Source: a virus. Taken from it: a stretch of DNA of 30,128 bases. The stretch spans positions 1-30,128 of IMG/VR virus record IMGVR_UViG_3300037843_000625; one strand, written 5' to 3'. The notes under the pieces were generated by a model, which was not told the DNA's origin, made no database searches, and saw only the letters and a program-made list of their open reading frames with translations. Shown here piece after piece: positions 1 through 7,521 of this stretch (position 1 is the stretch's first letter; each line of letters starts with the position of its first letter). The position numbers and the translations under genes were made by a program.

Positions 1-144
1 CACAAGGACGAAATCGCCGAGAACAAGCGCCGGTACCGCGAAGAGCACAAGGACGAAATCGCCGAGAACCAGCGCCGGTACTACGAAGAGCACAAGGACG
101 AAATCGCCGAGAACCAGCGCCGGTACCGCGAAGAGCACAAGGAC
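1..144 (+). repeat. 45-bp in-frame tandem repeat
   Basis: Three nearly identical 45-bp units lie at 1-45, 46-90 and 91-135, with the first 9 bases of a fourth at 136-144 before it diverges. The units differ at only a few bases. The array continues off the left edge, so the copy number is unknown. Such near-identical units normally expand and contract by slippage or recombination. Confidence 0.9.
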
Positions 145-225
145 AATTGGAAAGAATACGCTCGCCGGCGAAAAGAGCGAAAAGTTTCGAGGGCAGCAAA
201 GGAAAACCCCGGGGTGATTTCTTGA
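1..225 (+). CDS. C-terminus of a coiled-coil 15-residue repeat protein (5' truncated)
   Basis: The frame is open from base 1 and stops at TGA 223-225, so the start lies outside the window. It begins with three 15-residue units of the form HKDEIAEN(K/Q)RRY(R/Y)EE, then a fourth degenerate unit (HKDNWKEYARRRKE) and a basic tail. The charged pattern of alternating Lys/Arg and Glu predicts a long, highly soluble helix or coiled coil; no catalytic motif is visible. The stop overlaps the TTG start of the next gene (TTGA), so the two are probably translationally coupled. Function is unknown; it could be a DNA-binding or scaffold-like early viral protein. I am fairly sure it is coding because the repeats are exact multiples of three and keep the frame. 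Confidence 0.75.
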   Translation, partial: HKDEIAENKRRYREEHKDEIAENQRRYYEEHKDEIAENQRRYREEHKDNWKEYARRRKERKVSRAAKENPGVIS

Positions 226-1055
226 CCGAAGCCCTCGCAACCCTCTTTGAGGGTCATGAAATTCGAATCCTCGAAAAAGATGGTGCGGTCTGGATGCCCT
301 GCAAGGATCTCGGGCAGGCACTCGGCCTGGACCGGACAACGCTCTACCAGCACATCAAGCGCAACCGGGATTTCTTTGGCGAGACCACGATCGAGGGTGA
401 CATTTTGTCACACGACGGCGATGATTTCTGGGTAAACGAGCAGGGACTTTATCTGCTGCTCGCCCGGGTCAGTGTTGGCCGCGTGCAGCCGCTGGCGAAA
501 GCCGCGATCATCCAGTTCCGGAAGTCTGTGCCAGCGCTTATCCAAAAGTACCGGAAAAAAGAGCTCGGCCCGGATCTCTTGACACTAGAAGGCCAGCTCC
601 AGGCAGAGCTCGCATGGGCAAAGCGCATTGCCGAGGCCACCGGTGCGGACCTCCGGCCATTCCAGAAGATAGCCCTGCAGAAATGCGGCCTCGGCGACTA
701 TGCCCCGGCCCTGGATCAGGAACCCGCGATCGTGCATGGTGAACCCGGGTGGTACAGTCCATCCGAGCTCATCCCACTCTATGACGACAAGTTCCTGACG
801 GCCGAACGGCTCAACCAGTTCCTGAACAACCATCGCGATGAAAACAGGGAATGGAAACCGTACCAATATAAGGCAGACGGAATCTGGCGGCTCACTCCGC
901 TCGGTCTGCAGTATGGCCGCGAATACCTCTTCCGTGGCCGGGGCGGCCACATGGAGCCGAGGATCGAGTGGCGTATCGATATCCTCTATGCAAGCAGCCT
1001 GAAAAAGCAGGTTGCACCCGATCAGCTGGCACTCCCATCAAAAGCGGCGGTGTGA
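222..1055 (+). CDS. BRO-N domain antirepressor-like protein
   Basis: The 277-residue protein starts with a BRO-N-type domain (about residues 5-112). It shows the opening EIRILEKDGAVWMPCKDLG, an ALGLDRTTLYQHI helix, the VNEQGLYLLL segment and a basic helix ending IQKYRKK. BRO-N proteins are DNA-binding regulators or antirepressors common in tailed phages and proviruses. The C-terminal part (about 170-260) is a second conserved-looking domain with YSPSELIPLYD and WRLTPLGLQYGREYLF, likely the specificity or effector half. I chose TTG 222 because it overlaps the previous stop (TTGA) and follows GGGGTGAT, a good match to the archaeal ribosome-binding site; an ATG at 147 is possible but would overlap the upstream gene by 79 bases. 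It probably controls the viral early/late or lysogeny decision. Confidence 0.82.
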   Translation: MTEALATLFEGHEIRILEKDGAVWMPCKDLGQALGLDRTTLYQHIKRNRDFFGETTIEGDILSHDGDDFWVNEQGLYLLLARVSVGRVQPLAKAAIIQFRKSVPALIQKYRKKELGPDLLTLEGQLQAELAWAKRIAEATGADLRPFQKIALQKCGLGDYAPALDQEPAIVHGEPGWYSPSELIPLYDDKFLTAERLNQFLNNHRDENREWKPYQYKADGIWRLTPLGLQYGREYLFRGRGGHMEPRIEWRIDILYASSLKKQVAPDQLALPSKAAV

Positions 1056-1057
1056 TC

Positions 1058-1354
1058 ATGGGCCGAAAAACGCATCACAACCGGAGCGTACGCCGCCCTG
1101 AGAAAGAACCGGCACCCACCCGGCTCGAGATCAACCGGATGTTATTCTATGGGTACAGCCTCACGCAGGAGCTGGATTTCAAGAAGGTCCGGGAAGAGTG
1201 CCGGCTCGAACGCCAGGACCACGCGCTGAAAGTGGAAAAGGTCCGGCAGAAGCACCGGGGCGATATCCCGGCCCGGCTCTGCTGGGACCTGCTGGCCGAC
1301 CGTCGCGAGATCGTGAGCATCGTTGGCACGGAGCGATCACTTGCTCGGAGTTGA
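1058..1354 (+). CDS. Small basic hypothetical protein
   Basis: This is a 98-residue, Arg/Lys-rich protein. ATG 1058 lies two bases after the antirepressor stop and is preceded by GGTGTGATC, which acts as ribosome-binding site across the junction. The N-terminal 25 residues are very basic (MGRKTHHNRSVRRPEKEP). The middle, DFKKVREECRLERQDHALK, is strongly helical. I do not recognise a family. Its place between a regulator and an origin-binding-type protein suggests nucleic-acid binding, but that is inference. The start at 968 would overlap the antirepressor by 88 bases and is unlikely. Confidence 0.6.
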   Translation: MGRKTHHNRSVRRPEKEPAPTRLEINRMLFYGYSLTQELDFKKVREECRLERQDHALKVEKVRQKHRGDIPARLCWDLLADRREIVSIVGTERSLARS

Positions 1355-1358
1355 CATC

Positions 1359-2921
1359 ATGGAAGCACTCCAGGCACAACCGCAGTCATCCGCCGAGCTC
1401 GCCGCACAGTTCGGGGTATCGGATCGGCATATCCGCCGGACCATCGCGGACCTCATCCTCAGCAAAGAGATCATCGTGACCAGGGATGGCCGCAGTATCA
1501 TCTACTCAGCTGCCGCGGCGGTGGTGAAGGAGGATGCTGCTACTACTACTATTACAGCCCGGCCGGCAACCGCGGACAATAGCGGACATGAAATAGCGGA
1601 CATGTCCGCAATCAATAGCGGACATCCTGCCCCTTCAGGCGGGAAAATAGCGGACATCCCCGAAAATAGCGGACATAATAGCGGACATGGGAAAAAGGAA
1701 ACAAGCAAGCAGCGGCACCGGATTGCCAAAAGAGAGGCCTTCATGCGTGGTCCCTCTCCATTCGGCCCGCAGTTTCCGCCCGGAAGCGACCCCTGCGCTG
1801 ACGGTGGCACTCCATTGTGTCCTCAATTCTATGCCGGGTTCGAGCGGGATATGATCCAGTTCGTGCTCCTGGATAAGATCTTTCGGGACCTCCTCGTGAC
1901 CCGGGCCGAGGCCGAACACTGGGAAACCCGGCGCATCCGCGATACCGTCCACAGCACCATCTGGATCCGCATACCTGTCTGCCAGTTGAGTATGCAGGCC
2001 GGCAGGGACACCGTAACATTCTATAGTGCCGAGCCGGGCGATATGTCCGCAATTGCTGCATGGGTCCGGCAGGAGTTCACTGTAGGATATGCCGATATCG
2101 ACAACCTGGTATCCCGCATCAAGAGCCCCGAAAGCCTGAGTGCGGAAGAACTCACGGTAGTCGTCAGGCACCCGGAGACCATCGCCGCGATCCGGTCAAG
2201 TATCGGGAAGATGATGACGAATGGTATGTTTGACCTGCAGCACCCGAGCGAGAAACTCCCCGGCCTCAAGATTTACGAAAGCAACGGCACCATGCGCATA
2301 GAGTTCGTCAGCCACAACCGCGTATCGGCCCTGTCGGGCCTTGACATGCGGGCGGAGCTGATGGCGCTGATGCCGAGGATCCACCGGACGCCCGGCCTGT
2401 TCTGGGAATTCGTCCAGAAATATTACTCGGCCCTCCACCACCCGATCATGATTGATACCGGGGGCCACGAGTTCCTGCAGGCCCTGCAGCAGGTGTCCGG
2501 CCAGTTCACTGATGCACTCCGGATCATCGCGGACAAGATCCCGAAGGCCGCCCCCTCACCTGAAGACCTCAAGCTCCGGGAACTCCGGGACGCCATCGAG
2601 GCCTTGGAGAGCAGCGAGCTCGGCGACATCATCCGGCTCTTCCGGGACATGTTCAATGTCGAGGAGGACACAACCAAAACGTATCTCGCAGCCTGGGCCG
2701 TTTGGGCAAAGCGCAACTTCAAAGGGCGCGTCACAAAAGCGGACATCGCCAGCCTACTGCTGCGGGCAAACGAACCGATTGCCGCCCCCCGCATAGCGGA
2801 GGCTATCGATCAACTCAAGGCTACGCACCTGCTGCAGCAGGACGATCGGCTCGAAATCTGTTTCTCGCCCGAAGGTACCGAGATAGCGCGGATCCTCATG
2901 GCAAAAAGGGAGGAATTGTGA
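1359..2921 (+). CDS. Winged-helix protein, candidate replication initiator
   Basis: The 520-residue protein has an N-terminal winged helix (about 1-55: SAELAAQFGVSDRHIRRTI, then a wing with IIVTRDGRSIIYSA). A low-complexity linker (about 60-125) is encoded by the iteron cluster. A large central domain without recognisable catalytic motif follows, and a second winged helix lies near the C-terminus (about 445-515, KADIASLLLRANEPIAAPRIAEAID). HTH domains at both ends plus direct repeats inside the gene match the arrangement of iteron-type Rep proteins that bind an origin within their own coding sequence. No Walker or HUH motif is evident, so it would be an origin-binding protein rather than a helicase or nickase. 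ATG 1359 follows GGAGT at good spacing. Alternatives are a transcription factor or a partition protein. Confidence 0.7.
   Translation: MEALQAQPQSSAELAAQFGVSDRHIRRTIADLILSKEIIVTRDGRSIIYSAAAAVVKEDAATTTITARPATADNSGHEIADMSAINSGHPAPSGGKIADIPENSGHNSGHGKKETSKQRHRIAKREAFMRGPSPFGPQFPPGSDPCADGGTPLCPQFYAGFERDMIQFVLLDKIFRDLLVTRAEAEHWETRRIRDTVHSTIWIRIPVCQLSMQAGRDTVTFYSAEPGDMSAIAAWVRQEFTVGYADIDNLVSRIKSPESLSAEELTVVVRHPETIAAIRSSIGKMMTNGMFDLQHPSEKLPGLKIYESNGTMRIEFVSHNRVSALSGLDMRAELMALMPRIHRTPGLFWEFVQKYYSALHHPIMIDTGGHEFLQALQQVSGQFTDALRIIADKIPKAAPSPEDLKLRELRDAIEALESSELGDIIRLFRDMFNVEEDTTKTYLAAWAVWAKRNFKGRVTKADIASLLLRANEPIAAPRIAEAIDQLKATHLLQQDDRLEICFSPEGTEIARILMAKREEL
1578..1688 (+). repeat. Six perfect 12-bp iterons (AATAGCGGACAT), candidate origin/operator
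   Basis: Exact copies of AATAGCGGACAT start at 1578, 1592, 1614, 1646, 1665 and 1677. A 14-bp perfect palindrome (GCGGACATGTCCGC, 1596-1609) is formed by copy 2 and an inverted half copy. Four copies are read as NSGH and two in another frame as IAD(M/I), so the conservation is of DNA, not protein. Extra half sites GCGGACAT occur at 2739-2746 and, inverted, at 2043-2050. Iterons of this kind bind replication initiators or autoregulators. The host gene encodes a two-winged-helix protein, the obvious candidate ligand. Confidence 0.85.
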
Positions 2922-3088
2922 TGTCAAACATAGGTAAGAAAATCCTCTGCGAGCTCTGCGGCCGCGAGGTTCGCAAACCCAGAAAGAACGCCAGGCATCA
3001 TTTCTGCTGGCGCTGCCACTCGTACCGAAAAACCGAAGTCTTCCGGATTGCCGCGTATAAGCAACCTAAGGGAGGGGTGCCGGCATGA
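2921..3088 (+). CDS. Small zinc-finger protein (two CxxC knuckles)
   Basis: The 55-residue protein starts at ATG 2921, coupled to the preceding stop (TGATG), with GGGAGGAAT upstream as ribosome-binding site. It has CELC at residues 10-13 and CWRC about 20 residues later, separated by basic sequence (GREVRKPRKNARHHF). That is a typical treble-clef or zinc-ribbon spacing. Small zinc fingers like this in viral early operons usually bind DNA or RNA or modify transcription; the exact role cannot be read from sequence. It overlaps the next gene by 4 bases. Confidence 0.72.
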   Translation: MSNIGKKILCELCGREVRKPRKNARHHFCWRCHSYRKTEVFRIAAYKQPKGGVPA

Positions 3089-3522
3089 TCACCAAACGTG
3101 GCCCACGGGTCAAGAATGCAAAAAAGACCACAATGGAGATCGACGGCAAACCGCATACTTTCCCCTCTCATCTTGAAGCCCTGCGATATATCGAGCTCAA
3201 ACAGCTCAAAAAGGCCGGCATCGTGACCGAGATCGAATGCCAGCCGGCATTTATTCTGCAGGAACCATTCCGAAAGTGTTGTGGGCTGGTCATTCCCGAT
3301 CCTCATGGAATCAAACGTATCTGCCCGTTTTGTAAGAAAAAAACGCCCTTGACAAAACCGATCATTTACCGGGCCGATTTCCGCATCACCTATGCGGATG
3401 GCCATGAGGAAATTGAGGACGTCAAGGGTATGGAGACCGAGGTCTTCAAGCTCAAGCAGAAGATGTTCGAGTACCGGTACCCGGACCTGTCTCTCAAACT
3501 CGTCAAGAGGGTGCGGCAATGA
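3085..3522 (+). CDS. DUF1064-family putative PD-(D/E)xK nuclease with inserted zinc ribbon
   Basis: The 145-residue protein matches the pattern of the phage DUF1064 family. It has FPSHLEALRYIEL (Glu31), then KAGIVTEIECQPAF, then YRADFRI (Asp98) and EIEDVKG (Asp112, Lys114), followed by KLKQKMFEYRYPDL. The Glu/Asp/(E/D)xK layout is that of restriction-like nucleases, and family members are proposed to act like Holliday-junction resolvases during recombination or packaging. Between the first and second motifs sits an insert with CC (65-66) and CPFC (80-83) that looks like a zinc knuckle and is not part of the minimal family. It is coupled to both neighbours by ATGA overlaps. Family assignment is good; biochemical activity is inferred. 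Confidence 0.8.
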   Translation: MITKRGPRVKNAKKTTMEIDGKPHTFPSHLEALRYIELKQLKKAGIVTEIECQPAFILQEPFRKCCGLVIPDPHGIKRICPFCKKKTPLTKPIIYRADFRITYADGHEEIEDVKGMETEVFKLKQKMFEYRYPDLSLKLVKRVRQ

Positions 3523-5093
3523 ACGACGAAAAGAAAAAGTTCGGTGTGAAGATCTGCCGGGAAAGGAAGTGCCCGGACCTTAAAGTCAGGGATCCAGAAT
3601 ACCCACAATCGGGGGAACAGTGTGAAGTCACAGGATGCATGCCCGGTGCTATGGGTTGCTGCCCGAAAGAAATGGCCGATGACCAGTTCATCCACCGGGC
3701 AAACCTGAACTACGGACCTTACACTGCACGGCCCGGGCCGAAGAACTGCCCAAAGGAGTGTCCGTATAAAATCATCATTGATGGTGAGAAAATGGTCTGG
3801 GAAAAGGGAGGGATCAAAGGGCACAATGTCCCTGCGAAGATTCCTACATGTGCACTCACCGGCTGGGCTCTCAAAGATTCCAATCTTTGTCCCTGTAACG
3901 TGCTCGGCAACCCCCGCCAGGAGGACCAGATCAACCGCCTGAAAGCGCTCGTCAAGATGCGTCTTGAGTATTGTGAGGAAGATAACCCCATCATCGGAAT
4001 GTGTGCCATGGGTATCTGCCCGGATGGGAAAGACCGGGAACGATGGGGAGATGACGGCAATACGTCATTCTGCCCGGTAATCCGGCTCCCAACATCGGCA
4101 CTCATAGCAGGCCGTGGCTGTCCGCTGTGGAGGATCCCCGCGAAGCTGCTGTCGGTCGAATCTAGGATCCCATCACAACCCCAAACATCGACGAAAAAAA
4201 CCGATGTAAAAATAATGGAACAAAATAATGAAAAACAACAATTTCAAAACAAACCGCCTTCTGGTATAAAAAAGGAGCAGCAGAAACCGACCGGCCGCAA
4301 GTGCACTCTGGAAGAAATGGAGGCTGCTCGCAAGCAGGTTTTGAACGAGATGATTGCCGAAGATACGGTAAAGGAAAATCCGGTCATCATTACAACCCAT
4401 CGCGATGAAAACGGCAACGAGTGCGGCGGCTGCCTGATGCCCATCTGGCGCCGGGACCGGTGGCTCTACATCTGCGAAGAGTGCGGATACCAGGAGGTCC
4501 CGACCACGGCCCAGACACATATGATCAAGGAGATGATTGCTGACGGGATGCTCACAGCCCCACCGGCGGACAAGAGCCGGCAGGGAACGCTGTTCGAATT
4601 CCGGGAAGATGCACGAAGCTCAACCCCGAAATGCACGGAGGTAAAAACAGCTCCGTGTACGAGCAAGAACCTCACGTTCTGCGTCACCTGCGGCAAAGGA
4701 ACGGCCTGCGACCACTATGAGAAGCCATCGACTGCATGCAGCTGCGTGGACTGGGTCAAGGAAGTCTATGTGCAGCACTGCTGCGGGACCTGCGGCCATC
4801 ACAAAGGCCGGAAGACGTTCCATGAAAGCTGCCCCCGGCTCGGCGAGCTGTTGTTCAAAGGCGGCGAGAAGTCCGCGAAGATCCTGATGGAAGAGACCGC
4901 ATCAACAATCCCGTGCCGGCACTGGCTTGACAAAAAGGACCGGTGCCCTGAGCTCAGCGATGATACACCAAGTGGCTGCTTGATCGGCGGCAGTTGCACT
5001 CAGAAAACCGAAAAGGCGCGCCGGGCCCTCGGCTGCATGCTGCCAGTGAAACCGGAAAAACCCGCGAAAAAAAAGGAGCGTGAAACCTCATGA
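3519..5093 (+). CDS. Large Cys-rich protein, possible multi-zinc or Fe-S protein
   Basis: This 524-residue protein contains about 37 cysteines in clusters. The N-terminal half (1-205) has pairs such as CRERKC, GCC and CPKEC. The middle has CGGC and a CEEC knuckle (residues about 305-335). The C-terminal third (about 370-510) has CVTC, CC-GTC and further pairs. A Gln/Asn/Lys-rich linker (about 210-265) separates the halves and is encoded by conspicuously A-rich DNA, suggesting a fusion of two modules. I do not recognise a family. The clusters would hold several zinc ions or Fe-S clusters. Position between a nuclease and PCNA suggests a role in viral DNA or RNA transactions, but no catalytic motif supports a specific call. 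Confidence 0.7.
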   Translation: MNDEKKKFGVKICRERKCPDLKVRDPEYPQSGEQCEVTGCMPGAMGCCPKEMADDQFIHRANLNYGPYTARPGPKNCPKECPYKIIIDGEKMVWEKGGIKGHNVPAKIPTCALTGWALKDSNLCPCNVLGNPRQEDQINRLKALVKMRLEYCEEDNPIIGMCAMGICPDGKDRERWGDDGNTSFCPVIRLPTSALIAGRGCPLWRIPAKLLSVESRIPSQPQTSTKKTDVKIMEQNNEKQQFQNKPPSGIKKEQQKPTGRKCTLEEMEAARKQVLNEMIAEDTVKENPVIITTHRDENGNECGGCLMPIWRRDRWLYICEECGYQEVPTTAQTHMIKEMIADGMLTAPPADKSRQGTLFEFREDARSSTPKCTEVKTAPCTSKNLTFCVTCGKGTACDHYEKPSTACSCVDWVKEVYVQHCCGTCGHHKGRKTFHESCPRLGELLFKGGEKSAKILMEETASTIPCRHWLDKKDRCPELSDDTPSGCLIGGSCTQKTEKARRALGCMLPVKPEKPAKKKERETS

Positions 5094-5797
5094 TGAAAAT
5101 CGACCAGGGGCGCCTTGCAACATTCGTGAACCTGATCCGGGCCCTGGTGCCTGAGTGCCGGCTGATAATCACCTCGGATGGCCTCAACACCATGGCAGTC
5201 GACGCCGCAAATGTCGCCATGGTCAGCGTGCGGCTGCCAAAGGATGCCTTCGAGGAGTTCAAGACCCAGCCGGACGAGCTCGGCATGGACGTGACCAAAT
5301 GGAAATCAGCACTCGACATCTGCAAGAACTCACCCATCGAAATCGAGCAGAAAGACAGCAAAGTCGTGATCCGTGACGGCCATTACACCTACACCCATGC
5401 ACCGCTCGATCCTTCAACCGTCCGGAAACGGCCGAACATGCCCACCCTCTCGCTGGCAGCCACGACAGAAGTAGATGCCAAGGAACTCCTCGGGGCGATC
5501 AAAGCCATGGGTGTTGTCGGGGAAAAGATTCGATTCACCATGAAAGGTGTCGTGCTGGAAGTCAGCGCAGAAGGTGACACCGACAAACTCGTGAAAGAGA
5601 TTCAATCAAATGGTGGGAAAGGTGGCACCGCCACAGCCCTCTTCTCGCTCGATTACCTCACCGACATCGCCAAGGCGATAAAGGATTCCGGGACTGTTAC
5701 GGTCCACATGAAGACCGACAACCCGGTCCGGTTCGACTGCGATATCGACCAGATGGAGGTATCGTACCTCCTGGCACCCAGACTGGAGGGAGATTGA
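5090..5797 (+). CDS. pcn: Virus-encoded PCNA sliding clamp
   Basis: The 235-residue protein is an archaeal/eukaryotic-type PCNA: ring-shaped DNA clamp that tethers polymerase, ligase, FEN1 and other partners. Diagnostic segments are SDGLNTMAVDAANVAMVSV with the acidic ELGMDV after it in the first domain, an interdomain connector around residues 103-122, the DAKELLGAIKAM helix opening the second domain, and the C-terminal YLLAPRLEGD resembling the family's APR(I/L)E ending. Length is slightly under the usual ~245. ATG 5090 overlaps the upstream stop (ATGA). No polymerase gene is seen, so it presumably recruits the host machinery or replaces the host clamp. PCNA genes are known from some haloarchaeal tailed viruses. 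Confidence 0.92.
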   Translation: MMKIDQGRLATFVNLIRALVPECRLIITSDGLNTMAVDAANVAMVSVRLPKDAFEEFKTQPDELGMDVTKWKSALDICKNSPIEIEQKDSKVVIRDGHYTYTHAPLDPSTVRKRPNMPTLSLAATTEVDAKELLGAIKAMGVVGEKIRFTMKGVVLEVSAEGDTDKLVKEIQSNGGKGGTATALFSLDYLTDIAKAIKDSGTVTVHMKTDNPVRFDCDIDQMEVSYLLAPRLEGD

Positions 5798-5991
5798 TGC
5801 CATACGTAAATCAGTGTGACGCATTCGATGTCAAAACCCGCAACTGCAAAAAGAAAGCGGGATCCCGCTGCCCGCGATGCGTGTTCATCTGTATGGAAAG
5901 AAACTGGCGGCAATGTGGTTTTGCCACGAATCAACCGATGGCCCCGTTAAGTTTTGCCACAGATGAGGGGATCCCCGGGGTGGTGGCCTGA
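5797..5991 (+). CDS. Small Cys-rich protein
   Basis: The 64-residue protein is coupled by TGATG to PCNA and preceded by GGAGGGAG. It contains C at residue 7, CKKK, CPRC and C-x6-7-C (CMERNWRQC) within the first 41 residues, a spacing compatible with one zinc site. The C-terminal third has no obvious motif. Family not recognised; one of a run of tiny Cys-rich proteins in this block. Confidence 0.6.
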   Translation: MPYVNQCDAFDVKTRNCKKKAGSRCPRCVFICMERNWRQCGFATNQPMAPLSFATDEGIPGVVA

Positions 5992-6179
5992 TGCCCCTCC
6001 AGTTCCGCGAGATCCGGTCCACGCACCGGATCCATATCTTCGAAGTGCCCGATGGGGGGGGGGATTTCCCCGCAAAGCCGATCTGCGGTGCGAAGGTGGG
6101 CACCATGACGTATCCGCTTGAACTCAATAACGTAGAAGACCCGGCGGTCTGCCGAGGCTGTCTCAGGGGGCATACGTGA
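5991..6179 (+). CDS. Small CxxC protein containing a G10 tract
   Basis: The 62-residue protein is coupled to both neighbours by TGATG. It has a conserved-looking HRIHIFE strand, a PICGAK turn and a C-terminal CRGC, so Cys32 and the last pair may bind zinc. The codons for DGGGD contain ten consecutive G (6054-6063), a slippage-prone tract that would shift the frame if its length changed. Family not recognised. Confidence 0.6.
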   Translation: MPLQFREIRSTHRIHIFEVPDGGGDFPAKPICGAKVGTMTYPLELNNVEDPAVCRGCLRGHT

Positions 6180-6352
6180 TGTACCCACAATGTGAAAACT
6201 GTCGAGAGGGCGTCTGCTGTCCTGCCCCGTGCCTGGAAGTTGCCATCTTCCATGAGGACATGCGCAGATATCTCTACCGCAACGTGGCCTGCGAGTACCG
6301 GAAGAGCCTGAGGGACTTTCACCAGATGCCGAATGTGCCGGGATGGTCGTGA
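6179..6352 (+). CDS. 57-residue Cys-rich protein
   Basis: The ORF runs from ATG 6179 (TGATG coupling) to TGA 6350-6352. It begins MYPQCENCREGVCCPAPC, giving CxxC, CC and another C within 18 residues, then a mostly helical tail with one more Cys (VACEYRKSL). The arrangement suggests a compact zinc- or Fe-S-binding fold. It fills the gap between its neighbours exactly, which together with the coupling is the main evidence that it is real. Function unknown. Confidence 0.62.
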   Translation: MYPQCENCREGVCCPAPCLEVAIFHEDMRRYLYRNVACEYRKSLRDFHQMPNVPGWS

Positions 6353-6819
6353 TGACTCACCAAGTCGCGTATCTCAACCCCAATCGGCACATATACACCC
6401 GGACGGATGTTCCGCTCGACCGCAGCATGTCTGAGATCAAGAAGATGCTTGTGGGGGCTGGCTGTACTCGCATGGGGACGCAGGAAGACACCCGGGGGAA
6501 AGTGCCTTTCTATACGCTCCTCTTCGAGAAAGACGGCCAGCCGTTCATGATCGAGTACCCGATCATCTACGAGAGGTCCCGGGGCGGTCCTGACAAACTC
6601 CGCATGGATATCTCCGGCCGGATTATCCGGGATCGTATAAAGGCGCTCCTTATCGAAGTCGAGATCGGAGCGTCCCCGTTCGCGGGCGCCATGGCACAGT
6701 TCGTCGCGATCGCGGACCGCTCGACCGGTCGCCCAGTACCGATGGAGAACTACCTGCTGGAGCACCGACAGGAGATCCAGACCGGCACGCTGTTCCTGCC
6801 GTCAGGTAGGTCACCATGA
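6352..6819 (+). CDS. Conserved-looking hypothetical protein
   Basis: The 155-residue protein starts at ATG 6352 by the same TGATG coupling used by its neighbours; ATG 6343 is an alternative. It has an alpha/beta pattern: a helix DRSMSEIKKMLVGAGC, strands PFYTLLFEKDG and FMIEYPIIYE, and a long amphipathic helix IIRDRIKALLIEVEIG followed by FAGAMAQFVAI. No signal peptide or catalytic motif is visible. I do not recognise the family. The strand-helix make-up and early-operon position would suit a nucleic-acid-associated accessory protein. Confidence 0.7.
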   Translation: MTHQVAYLNPNRHIYTRTDVPLDRSMSEIKKMLVGAGCTRMGTQEDTRGKVPFYTLLFEKDGQPFMIEYPIIYERSRGGPDKLRMDISGRIIRDRIKALLIEVEIGASPFAGAMAQFVAIADRSTGRPVPMENYLLEHRQEIQTGTLFLPSGRSP

Positions 6820-7022
6820 CCCACGACCTCCGGCCCCGGTGTGTCGTCTGCTCGGCCACCCTCCCGCAGATGCCGCTGCCCGAAGCCCTGGCAAAAGGCA
6901 TCGCAATCGACATCGACGGCCGGATCTATTATCGCTGCATCGGCCGGCATACCGAGCAGGAGATCCACCAGATAATTAACGCGGTCCCGAAATTTACCCG
7001 GGCGAGTAAGGTAGGTGCCTGA
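6816..7022 (+). CDS. Small zinc-knuckle protein
   Basis: The 68-residue protein overlaps its upstream neighbour by ATGA and its downstream neighbour by TGATG. It carries CVVC at residues 9-12 and C at about 41 (YYRCIGRH with a nearby His), compatible with one Zn site, plus a helical C-terminus. Family not recognised. Confidence 0.62.
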   Translation: MTHDLRPRCVVCSATLPQMPLPEALAKGIAIDIDGRIYYRCIGRHTEQEIHQIINAVPKFTRASKVGA

Positions 7023-7291
7023 TGGTCGACCTCTTCGATTTCCTCCCGGATCTCGCGCCGCCGCCACCGCCGCCGGTCCCATGCACAGCTGCGCACAGTT
7101 GCACAGACCGTGCACAGATCATCCGCGATCGCACAGTCCTGGTTACCCCCTTCCCCCTCACCTCATGGTTCCGGGCAATCACTGTAGCATCCGAAGCCCT
7201 GCAGCGATATCCGGCCGTGTGGCTCACCAGCAACGGCAGCGAAGACGTGCCGGCAACGGAATGGATGGTCAGGGGGTGTATGCCGGCGTGA
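7022..7291 (+). CDS. Hypothetical protein with Pro-rich N-terminus
   Basis: The 89-residue protein starts at ATG 7022, coupled TGATG. After MVDLFDFLPDLA there is a run of six prolines. The remainder (TVLVTPFPLTSWFRAITVASEALQ) looks like strand-helix. The hydrophobic start MVDLFDFL followed by prolines could be a protein-interaction tail; it is not a canonical PCNA-interacting (QxxLxxFF) peptide. An overlapping frame starting at 7015 is open here but only its 3' end looks coding. Confidence 0.5.
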   Translation: MVDLFDFLPDLAPPPPPPVPCTAAHSCTDRAQIIRDRTVLVTPFPLTSWFRAITVASEALQRYPAVWLTSNGSEDVPATEWMVRGCMPA

Positions 7292-7521
7292 AAAAGAGCG
7301 ATATCGTGTGGGGCCGGTCGAAGAAGTCCAAAAAGGTCCACCTGTTCGTCAAGGGAAGCCGCCAGTGCATCACCGGCGGCGGCACGCCAAAAAAACCTGC
7401 CGACATCTTCCCGGACTGGGATCCCCGCGATCCGGACACCTGCCCGAAATGCCGGGAGCGACATAAGTGGTTGATGAAAGGGGCGATCCCTGCATCGCCC
7501 AATCAACCTGAATCTCCCTGA
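7288..7521 (+). CDS. Small basic protein with CxxC
   Basis: I chose GTG 7288 because it overlaps the preceding stop as GTGA; the open frame upstream to 7015 lies over another gene and has poor composition. The 77-residue product is Lys-rich (KKSDIVWGRSKKSKKVHLF), with QCITGGG and CPKCRERHKW, the latter a likely zinc half-site with Cys, Cys and His. It closes the early operon: the next 114 bases have no gene and contain a promoter. Confidence 0.6.
   Translation: MKKSDIVWGRSKKSKKVHLFVKGSRQCITGGGTPKKPADIFPDWDPRDPDTCPKCRERHKWLMKGAIPASPNQPESP

Noticed and set aside
1578-1688. CRISPR array
   Set aside because: Units are only 12 bp, spacers vary from 0 to about 20 bases, the cluster lies inside a long coding frame and no cas genes are near.
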